From positions 1 through 9,116 of the forward strand of contig JANWYL010000113.1 of assembly GCA_025056955.1 (NCBI GenBank): DNA of 9,116 nucleotides. Direction: 5' to 3'. The notes under the pieces were generated by a model. That model was not told the origin of the DNA. It did not search any database and saw only the letters and a program-made list of their open reading frames with translations. The stretch is from Sandaracinaceae bacterium (GTDB lineage: Bacteria > Myxococcota_A > Polyangia > Polyangiales > Sandaracinaceae). Below are positions 1-5,002 of this stretch, piece by piece (positions within the stretch are counted from its first letter, which is position 1; every line of letters begins with the position of its first letter). The translations under genes were made by a program, and so were the position numbers.

Positions 1-65
1 TCCGATCCCCAGGCCAAAGCCAAGGCCAAAAAGAAAAAGCAAACCCTTTTCAATTCCTTGCGCAA
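1..65 (-). CDS. N-terminal signal peptide of an exported protein (partial, runs off left edge)
   Basis: Reading the minus strand from a TTG at 65 gives MRKELKRVCFFFLALA, then L-A-W-G-S, up to the window edge. A basic n-region (R2, K3, K6, R7) is followed by an unbroken hydrophobic stretch, the layout of a Sec signal peptide. The frame is closed by a TGA at 89-87, so the start must be this TTG or the one at 53. A weak Shine-Dalgarno-like AAAGG lies about 13 bases upstream, which is longer than ideal. The direction matches the next gene, which ends 96 bases upstream. The competing reading is a plus-strand lysine-rich C-terminus ending at a TGA at 157-159 (A-K-A-K-A-K-K-K-K-Q), the complement of the same repeat. 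Only about 21 residues are visible, so no function can be proposed. Confidence 0.4.
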   Translation of the reverse strand, partial: MRKELKRVCFFFLALALAWGS

Positions 66-161
66 GCAGACAAGGGAGCCTTTGCCTCACCCAAAAGGCT
101 TAGCACATGTTACGAAAAACCGCCCCTCGCCGCCGCTCAAGCAAAGCCAATCATGTTGAAT

Positions 162-770
162 CTAGCGCCTTGGCAAGCAAATTGGTGGGAAAGTGCGACC
201 TGTCCGGTCCCGTTCAAAGCATCCGTACGAGGGGGGGCATTCGATTCCTCCTAGTGCAGGATCGCACGCCTGCCAACAGCTAAAGGTGCGACCCCCATCA
301 AATGACATGCAACGAGGCTCAAGACCGTTGACGTCAAAGAAGCAATCCCTTGAGCCCCCTGTGGAACTGCAAAGACTCGTGCACATCCGATGGCCGTCTT
401 CAGTGATTCGCAAGCAACTTGTCCCCAAAGGACATTCCGCATCGCTCGTGCAGGGGAAGTATGGAGCGGTTGTGGTTTGTGCAACACATTGGAAGGTGAG
501 GCCGCCATCATAGGACACGCACAATCCACTTCTCCCGCCAATATTGCACTCAGCGTGACTCCTGCACCCCACCCGAGTGCAAATCCTGCGACCTTTTACC
601 AATGCACACTGGGCGCCTCCTGGGCAATCGACGTCGGTGTTACATTCATCGAGGGTTGTGACCACAATGCACCCCTCAAGCGCCACCCCAAGCGCAAGAC
701 CAGTGAAAGCGATGCACGCTTGAATCAAGATGGGATGGAAGGACCCAAAATCTTTTGCCTTTACTTCCAT
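162..770 (-). CDS. Cys-rich lipoprotein with tandem C-x5-C modules
   Basis: A 202-residue predicted lipoprotein. The signal peptide spans about residues 1-33 with a lipobox L-E-G-C, C34 being the lipidated cysteine; Glu at -2 is slightly unusual. The mature protein has 20 further cysteines in a repeating pattern. Module 1 (residues 43-95) is C43-x5-C49-x5-C55 and ends VSYDGGLTFQC. Module 2 (107-165) is C107-x5-C113-x5-C119 and ends MSFDGGRTFSC. A shorter third unit (169-198) has C178-x5-C184. Such disulfide-rich repeats are common in Myxococcota surface lipoproteins; their functions are mostly unknown. The ATG at 770 was chosen because AAAGGAG (784-778) sits 7 bases upstream and the lipobox then falls at a normal distance; an in-frame start at 818 would add 16 residues before the signal. 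It is probably anchored to a membrane facing the periplasm or outside. No enzymatic motif is visible. Confidence 0.85.
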   Translation of the reverse strand: MEVKAKDFGSFHPILIQACIAFTGLALGVALEGCIVVTTLDECNTDVDCPGGAQCALVKGRRICTRVGCRSHAECNIGGRSGLCVSYDGGLTFQCVAQTTTAPYFPCTSDAECPLGTSCLRITEDGHRMCTSLCSSTGGSRDCFFDVNGLEPRCMSFDGGRTFSCWQACDPALGGIECPPSYGCFERDRTGRTFPPICLPRR

Positions 771-945
771 TTTGCCGCTCCTTTCTTGAACCAAAGAAGG
801 CCGCCTTTCAGACGGCACTGCCCGTGGCTTTATTCACAAATGATGCCTGGCTCAAGAAAGCCAAGCAAACCCCCTGGCTTTTCGCTTCTTCCCAAGCCCG
901 TGGACGAGGGGATCGCCAATCGGCGTTCACACCATCCTGCCATTT
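771..945 (-). other. Intergenic region with stem-loops (possible terminator, then promoter)
   Basis: These 175 bases lie between the stop of the ureohydrolase gene and the start of the Cys-rich lipoprotein, both on the minus strand. Two candidate structures are visible. AAAGCCA (857-863) can pair with TGGCTTT at 875-881 or with a second TGGCTTT at 825-831. A GC-rich hairpin at 800-816 reads on the minus strand as GCCGTC-TGAAA-GGCGGC with one G.U pair, followed by CTTCTTTGG. Either could end the upstream transcript, but neither has a clean U-tract. A promoter for the lipoprotein is expected here; I see no convincing -35/-10 pair. Confidence 0.35.
778..784 (-). promoter_or_regulatory. Ribosome binding site that fixes the Cys-rich lipoprotein start
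   Basis: AAAGGAG on the minus strand lies 7 bases before the ATG at 770. It favours that start over the upstream in-frame start at 818. Confidence 0.75.
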
Positions 946-2028
946 TCAACATCTGGCCATCACCTCGAGCATGGCCCGGAGGTAGCGGGCGCCTGTCTCG
1001 GTGGTTGTTTTCGAGGCCGAAAGAGGAGGAGCGACTTCGACGAGATCCCCCCCTACGATTTCGAATGCTTCCCCCGCATGCCGGATGAGAGCCTCCACGT
1101 GCTCAGGCCAAAGGCCATGGGGTTCGGGAGTCCCTGTCGCATCGGCCCAGAGGGCGTCTGTGCCATCGATATCGTTTGAGATGTAGAGGCGTTTGATTCC
1201 TGCCTCTTTGAGCCAAGCGATGAGGGTTTCAATGCCCTTTTGAGGATCAGCCAAAAATTCTTTGGCCCACATTTGGCGCACGCCCAGGGTTTTTTCCCAA
1301 TGCTCCCGAGCGTAGCGGCTTGCCCGGATCCCCACCTGGACCAAACGACCGCCTCTTCCCAAAAGCTCATTTGCGTGATAGGCCCAAGTGGCAAAGCAAA
1401 TCCGCACGCCCAGGCGTTCGCTCAGAAGGTCTGTGTGGGCATCGATGTGAAGGATGCCAATTGAGTTGTGGCGAGGAATCAACGTCGAAACCACAGGCCA
1501 AGAAAGCGAGTGATCGCCGCCCAAAGCGAGGATGCGCAAGGTGGGATTGATCTCCAAAAGGGCCCGTATCACGACTTCGGCCATTTCAAGCGGGGCAACT
1601 GGCCAAGGCGCAAGAGGATCTCCATAGAGGGCCCTTCGAGAGGCCTCCTGCTGGGCATCCGAAAGCATGGCTTCGCTCAAAAACTGAGGAACAACAAAGA
1701 TGTCCCCCACATCGACAATTCCATGCGCCTCGACAAAATCTTGCCAGTCGGGCATCTCAAGCAAGGCTTCCCTTAGGCCCAAAGGTCCGAGGTTTGCGCC
1801 ACGTCGAAAGCCCGCCCCCGCATCTGATGGAAGGCCAATCATCGCAATGCGCGCTTTCCCCACACGTCGCAAAGCGCTTCTATGGGCTTCGAGCACTTCC
1901 TCCTCTTTTTGCGCGCCGTAAAAGCGCGCCTGAAATGCCTCAACGAGGGCTCTGCCTGTCGAAACGAGATAGAGGCCGCTTCCCGCTGGCCTAAGCAAAG
2001 CTTCCAAGGCTTTCTCATGCAGGTCCAT
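946..2028 (-). CDS. Arginase/agmatinase-superfamily ureohydrolase
   Basis: A 360-residue member of the binuclear manganese ureohydrolase superfamily, which hydrolyses guanidino compounds (arginine, agmatine, guanidinobutyrate, formiminoglutamate and similar). All expected metal ligands are present: H173 in GGDHS (170-174), D196, H198 and D200 in HIDAHTD, and D286 and D288 in SNDIDGTD. Other family marks are GLPSDAGAGFRRGAN (65-79), GTPEPHG (299-305) and GGDLVEVAPP (326-335). An N-terminal extension of about 60 residues precedes the core, so it is longer than a typical agmatinase of about 310. The loop after DAHTD reads LLSERLGVRICFATWAYHAN. It lacks the arginase-type Asn that contacts the substrate carboxylate and is not the agmatinase version either; H218 may stand in for the usual catalytic His. 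The gene starts 2 bases after the stress-protein stop codon, so translation is probably coupled. The fold and chemistry class are secure; the substrate is not. Confidence 0.9.
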   Translation of the reverse strand: MDLHEKALEALLRPAGSGLYLVSTGRALVEAFQARFYGAQKEEEVLEAHRSALRRVGKARIAMIGLPSDAGAGFRRGANLGPLGLREALLEMPDWQDFVEAHGIVDVGDIFVVPQFLSEAMLSDAQQEASRRALYGDPLAPWPVAPLEMAEVVIRALLEINPTLRILALGGDHSLSWPVVSTLIPRHNSIGILHIDAHTDLLSERLGVRICFATWAYHANELLGRGGRLVQVGIRASRYAREHWEKTLGVRQMWAKEFLADPQKGIETLIAWLKEAGIKRLYISNDIDGTDALWADATGTPEPHGLWPEHVEALIRHAGEAFEIVGGDLVEVAPPLSASKTTTETGARYLRAMLEVMARC

Positions 2029-2030
2029 TC

Positions 2031-2471
2031 CTAGCCATCTTCAGGCGAGCGGTAGCGCACAGTCAACACAGGCACTTCGGCACTTCGAACCACACGCTCG
2101 GCAACGCTTCCCAAAAGAAAGTGCTGAAGCCCCGTTTTTCCTGTCGTGCCCATGACAATCAGATCGGCTGGAATCTCTCGGGCAGCCTCGACGATTTCAA
2201 CGTAAGGAATCCCCATCCTCAGGCCAGTCCTCACCGGGATTCCACGCTGGACAGCTGGCCCGACAAATTGCTCAAGCTCCCGTCGCACTTGGCTTTCGAG
2301 ATCCCGGGCAAGACCGGAGTTTGGAGAGGCGTAGGCCGAAAGCTGGTAGACATGAATCACATGCACCTCGGCGCTGAACACCTGGGCCAGATCACAGGCA
2401 AGGCCAAGGGCGCGTTGGGAAGCCTCCGAAAAGTCAATTGGGCAAAGGATCGAACGAGGTGCAAAGGGCAT
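2031..2471 (-). CDS. Universal stress protein, UspA family, ATP-binding type
   Basis: A 146-residue cytoplasmic protein, the usual length for a single Usp domain. It opens with ILCPIDFSEAS (8-18), the first beta strand with the nucleotide-contacting D12. It ends with MGTTGKTG and LLGSVAERVVR, which together give the ATP-binding signature G108-x2-G111-x9-G121-S122. The last strand VPVLTVR (133-139) is complete. Family members bind ATP, usually as dimers, and are induced in stress or stationary phase, often serving as regulators of a partner protein. The ATG at 2471 follows a strong GGGAGG. The gene runs directly into the ureohydrolase gene with a 2-base gap, suggesting the two are made together. 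There is a 74-base gap to the upstream lipoprotein gene, large enough for its own promoter. Confidence 0.93.
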   Translation of the reverse strand: MPFAPRSILCPIDFSEASQRALGLACDLAQVFSAEVHVIHVYQLSAYASPNSGLARDLESQVRRELEQFVGPAVQRGIPVRTGLRMGIPYVEIVEAAREIPADLIVMGTTGKTGLQHFLLGSVAERVVRSAEVPVLTVRYRSPEDG

Positions 2472-2474
2472 TGC

Positions 2475-2482
2475 TTCCTCCC
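2475..2482 (-). promoter_or_regulatory. Strong ribosome binding site of the stress-protein gene
   Basis: GGGAGGAA on the minus strand ends 3 bases before the ATG at 2471, with the GGAGG core 5 bases away. It is one of the best Shine-Dalgarno matches in the window and suggests strong translation of the stress-protein/ureohydrolase pair. Confidence 0.8.
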
Positions 2483-2545
2483 TTCGCCATGAGGCCTTTC
2501 AATCAAAGCACAGAGCATGAGCCAAGCGCAACCCTTAATTGACGC

Positions 2546-3079
2546 CTACCCTGGCGATGGTGTGGCATAGGGAGTTGGGGGAGGGGGATAAGAAGGAGGT
2601 TGAGAGGGTGGTGGGGGAAGCGAAGGTGAATATGGTGCGATCAACCAGCGGCAACCTCCAGCCGAGCAGGAAAGGCGATAGCGCAGCCATTGACCGCAAG
2701 CATTGACATCGCGCACTGTTGTGGTCGGAGAGACCACTTGGCAGTGCTCAATTGGGCAGCCCAAGGCCTGAGAAGCCAAAAACACCGCTGGAACGATCGG
2801 TTCCCAGTTGCATCGCCCAGCGCGCTGGCAAACGAGGGCGTATTCGCGGATTTTGCCACAGCCACGCACCTCTGCCGCGCGAGTTGCAAGCACTGAAAGC
2901 GAAAGGACATCGCGGCTGCATTGCATGTCCCCTTCGGCCAAATGGAGGAGATTTTCAAGTTGGCCTGCCTCCATGATGTCTGCCTGGCTTTTGCGAGACC
3001 GAATCAGTTGTCCACACCCCAAAGCCATGGCCCAAATCACCAGTCCAATCATGCCCATGCTCAATTGATGCTTGGCCAT
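2546..3079 (-). CDS. Lipoprotein with a duplicated Cys motif and proline-rich tail
   Basis: A 177-residue predicted lipoprotein. From the ATG at 3079 the signal is MAKHQLSMGMIGLVIWAMALG, with C22 lipidated (lipobox A-L-G-C). Two copies of a cysteine motif follow. Copy 1 is C54-x19-C74-G-x8-C84-x5-C90-x-W92. Copy 2 is C108-x19-C128-G-x8-C138-x4-C143-x-W145. A matching Tyr (about 80 and 134) lies between. I recall similar C-G-x-x-x-x-Y-x-x-x-C motifs in other myxobacterial secreted proteins, of unknown role. The last 26 residues are proline-rich (PPPPSQPPSYPPPP), a likely extended segment. The start is uncertain. The ATG at 3079 gives a textbook lipoprotein signal but has no Shine-Dalgarno. The ATG at 3121 has GAGAGGGG 10 bases upstream, 23 bases after the peptidase stop, but would put 18 extra residues before the signal. 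No catalytic motif is seen. Confidence 0.78.
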   Translation of the reverse strand: MAKHQLSMGMIGLVIWAMALGCGQLIRSRKSQADIMEAGQLENLLHLAEGDMQCSRDVLSLSVLATRAAEVRGCGKIREYALVCQRAGRCNWEPIVPAVFLASQALGCPIEHCQVVSPTTTVRDVNACGQWLRYRLSCSAGGCRWLIAPYSPSLPPPPSQPPSYPPPPTPYATPSPG

Positions 3080-3144
3080 TGCATGAAGCGTAACACATGC
3101 GACCATGCACCTAACACTCATGGAGGTTGAGCCCCTCTCAAATC

Positions 3145-4395
3145 TCAAGCGAAGCCAATCATTCCCTCTGCACCCTCTGCCCAGAGAAAACGGGCGAGAG
3201 CTTTGGTTTTTTTGCAGAGACTTGAAAGCGAACACCACTCTTTGCGTTCATGGAAAAATTCACCGTACGGACCCAATCCATCGATGCACGGAACACCCAG
3301 CGCAGATAACAGGTTGGCATCTGATCCCCCCCCTTGAAGAGGTGCTTCTCCACAGCCAAGTCCAACTGCCCTCGCATGCTTTTCATAGCGCAATCGCAAG
3401 GATTGGGTCTTCTCGGTTGACTCCATTGGAGGGCGTGCAACCCCGCCATCAACCCTAAGCATCACCTTCTTCACCCGATCATTCACCCATTGATCACCAA
3501 TGTGGGTGCATGGATCGCGCAAGATGCGGTAGAGGCCTTCCTCAAAGTGCGAAAGCGCTTCAGAAGAAGAAAAGCGCACGTCGACTTCGATTTCAGCATG
3601 TTCTGGAACAGTGTTTTTCGCACTCCCCCCGCGGATGATGCCAACGTTTACTGTCAAGTTGCCAGCTGGATCTGTCATGCATTCAAGCCCAAGGACAGCA
3701 CAAGCGATGGCGTGGATTGCGCTTGCGCCATCAAAGATGCGGTTTCCGGCATGAGCGGCCTGGCCATGGGCGCGTATGGTAAAGAGGCCACTTCCCTTGC
3801 GCCGCGTCACGATTTGGTCACCTGGGCGACCGGCTTCGAAAACGAGCGCTTGCCAAGCCCGTGGCCCCCACTCCTTCCAGATGGAGCGGGACGATGGTGA
3901 TCCGATCTCCTCATCGCTTACAACAACAAGGGCCACCGGGAGCGCCGCCCACCGTTTTGGGTCCACGCGTCGAATCGCCTCAAGCGCAAAGAGCATTTCC
4001 GTGAGGCCGGATTTCATGTCGAGCACTCCCGGCCCCATCAAGCGATCCCCCTCGCGCTTTGTGCCGAAAAAACCCATCGACCGGGGAAAGACGGTGTCGA
4101 TATGCCCGACAAGCAGCGTGAGGGTTTTTTTGTTGTCTGTGGCGGCATGCATGAGGTAAATGCGGTGCGAGGCCACCTCATGGGCACCGGGATCGATCTT
4201 TTGAATCACGAGGCCACACTCCCTTGCGGCCTGGTCAAGGCGCTCAAGCGCCATTTCCACATCCTCGACCTCGCGGCTTGCGCTTGGAAGATCAACCAGC
4301 TCCTTGAGCAAAGCAAGCTGCTCCGCTTCAAAAGCGTCATCAACTGCTTCATCGAGGAGCTCGAACACGCGCATGTCCGTTTCGCAAGTGTTCAT
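3145..4395 (-). CDS. M20 family metallopeptidase, carboxypeptidase G2 type
   Basis: A 416-residue zinc-dependent amidohydrolase of the M20 family, which removes acyl groups from amino acids or cleaves C-terminal residues such as glutamate. The di-zinc site is complete: H98 in GHIDTVFP, D126 in GPGVLDMKSG, catalytic E162 and ligand E163 in SDEEIGS, E187 in VFEAGRP, and H382 in GEFFHERKEW. The dimerisation domain is marked by RKGSGLFTIRAHGQAAHAGN (199-218) with H215. The late GGGSDANLLSALGVPCIDGL (355-374) is typical of the G2-like branch. There is no signal peptide, so it is cytoplasmic, unlike secreted G2 from Pseudomonas. GTG and ATG codons at 4407 and 4404 are alternatives, but AGAGGTGAT (4411-4403) lies 7 bases before the ATG at 4395. 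The substrate is not predictable; related deacylases act on acetylornithine, succinyl-diaminopimelate and aminoacyl-glutamate. It is first in the minus-strand block and divergent from the aminotransferase block. Confidence 0.92.
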   Translation of the reverse strand: MNTCETDMRVFELLDEAVDDAFEAEQLALLKELVDLPSASREVEDVEMALERLDQAARECGLVIQKIDPGAHEVASHRIYLMHAATDNKKTLTLLVGHIDTVFPRSMGFFGTKREGDRLMGPGVLDMKSGLTEMLFALEAIRRVDPKRWAALPVALVVVSDEEIGSPSSRSIWKEWGPRAWQALVFEAGRPGDQIVTRRKGSGLFTIRAHGQAAHAGNRIFDGASAIHAIACAVLGLECMTDPAGNLTVNVGIIRGGSAKNTVPEHAEIEVDVRFSSSEALSHFEEGLYRILRDPCTHIGDQWVNDRVKKVMLRVDGGVARPPMESTEKTQSLRLRYEKHARAVGLGCGEAPLQGGGSDANLLSALGVPCIDGLGPYGEFFHERKEWCSLSSLCKKTKALARFLWAEGAEGMIGFA

Positions 4396-4402
4396 CACGA
4401 CC

Positions 4403-4411
4403 ATCACCTCT
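4403..4411 (-). promoter_or_regulatory. Ribosome binding site deciding the M20 peptidase start
   Basis: AGAGGTGAT is a long match to the 16S rRNA 3' end and lies 7 bases before the ATG at 4395. It overlaps the in-frame GTG and ATG codons at 4407 and 4404, which argues against those as starts. Confidence 0.65.
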
Positions 4412-4444
4412 TGCGCCTGGTCTTGCCTGGCTTTGTGGCTGCAC

Positions 4445-4463
4445 CAACCTATCCTTCAGGTTG
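4445..4463. promoter_or_regulatory. Inverted repeat in a divergent intergenic region (possible operator)
   Basis: CAACCT (4445-4450) and AGGTTG (4458-4463) are perfect inverted copies around a 7-base spacer. They lie midway in the 97 bases between the divergent starts at 4395 and 4493. A dimeric regulator site or an RNA hairpin are both possible. No convincing -10/-35 boxes could be placed next to it. Confidence 0.35.
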
Positions 4464-4492
4464 AAAGCTTCCCTGAGTTTATCAGGTGCCCC

Positions 4493-4942
4493 ATGCCCAA
4501 AGGACGCTTCTGGAAACACTCGCTTGCGCTTGCGATCTCCTTCTGCCTTGTTTTTGCGTCTTTTGCGCTCAGCCAACGCCGCAAAGCCCGTAACATTCCA
4601 AAAGACGGCACAATCGTCGAGTGGACGCTTTTCGTTTCCCCACGGGGAGAGCATCCAGCCGAGCGGCGCCCGATTCCGAATACCGCTGGCGAAATCGACG
4701 TGCCGGGCCTTGGTTACCGCTGCCGCTACAGTGAGCCCAACCGCGTGGCAGCCACCTCAACAGCATGGTCCGAGACCCGAATGCTCGAATGCGAAATCGG
4801 CGGGGTACTGGTTTCAACGAACGGATTTTGCCAGGTTTTTGAAAAGTCATGGGGCCCACGGGCTGCGGTTCTCTATATCGGAGCTGGCCCTTTGGCCGAC
4901 CGCGTCCAGATTTCGCTCGACTGCCTTGTGCGTCCCCCATAG
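4493..4942 (+). CDS. Small secreted protein, unknown function
   Basis: A 149-residue protein with a clear Sec signal peptide: basic MPKGRFWKHS, then hydrophobic LALAISFCLVFASFALS to about residue 27. It has no lipobox, so it is probably released into the periplasm or outside. The mature part has four cysteines (C77, C100, C113, C144), enough for two disulfides. Beta-strand-like stretches alternate with Gly, for example LECEIGGVLVSTNGFC (98-113) and VQISLDC (138-144). The ATG at 4493 is preceded by CAGGTG; the reading frame is open much further upstream, but that part overlaps the divergent peptidase gene and lacks a signal. A competing frame across 4461-4982 has no signal peptide and crosses into the aminotransferase region, so it was rejected. 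I do not recognise the family. It starts the plus-strand block, 60 bases before the aminotransferase. Confidence 0.72.
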   Translation: MPKGRFWKHSLALAISFCLVFASFALSQRRKARNIPKDGTIVEWTLFVSPRGEHPAERRPIPNTAGEIDVPGLGYRCRYSEPNRVAATSTAWSETRMLECEIGGVLVSTNGFCQVFEKSWGPRAAVLYIGAGPLADRVQISLDCLVRPP

Positions 4943-5002
4943 GAGTTGGCAAAGCCAGAAGGTGCGCTGGCCCGTCCCTTGAGTTGTTTTCATCTTAACA
5001 AC

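Noticed and set aside
193..1088. Plus-strand open frames at 193-513 and 390-1088
   Set aside because: They are antisense to the Cys-rich lipoprotein and the ureohydrolase 3' end, have no recognisable domain, and the minus strand has a signal peptide, cysteine repeats and a strong ribosome site.
4304..4492. Upstream extension of the small secreted protein frame
   Set aside because: This part is antisense to the N-terminus of the M20 peptidase and would bury the signal peptide inside the protein.
4461..4982. Plus-strand open frame of 173 residues overlapping the small secreted protein
   Set aside because: It lacks a signal peptide and a family match, and runs past the neighbouring stop into the aminotransferase leader. 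The frame starting at 4493 has a clear signal sequence.
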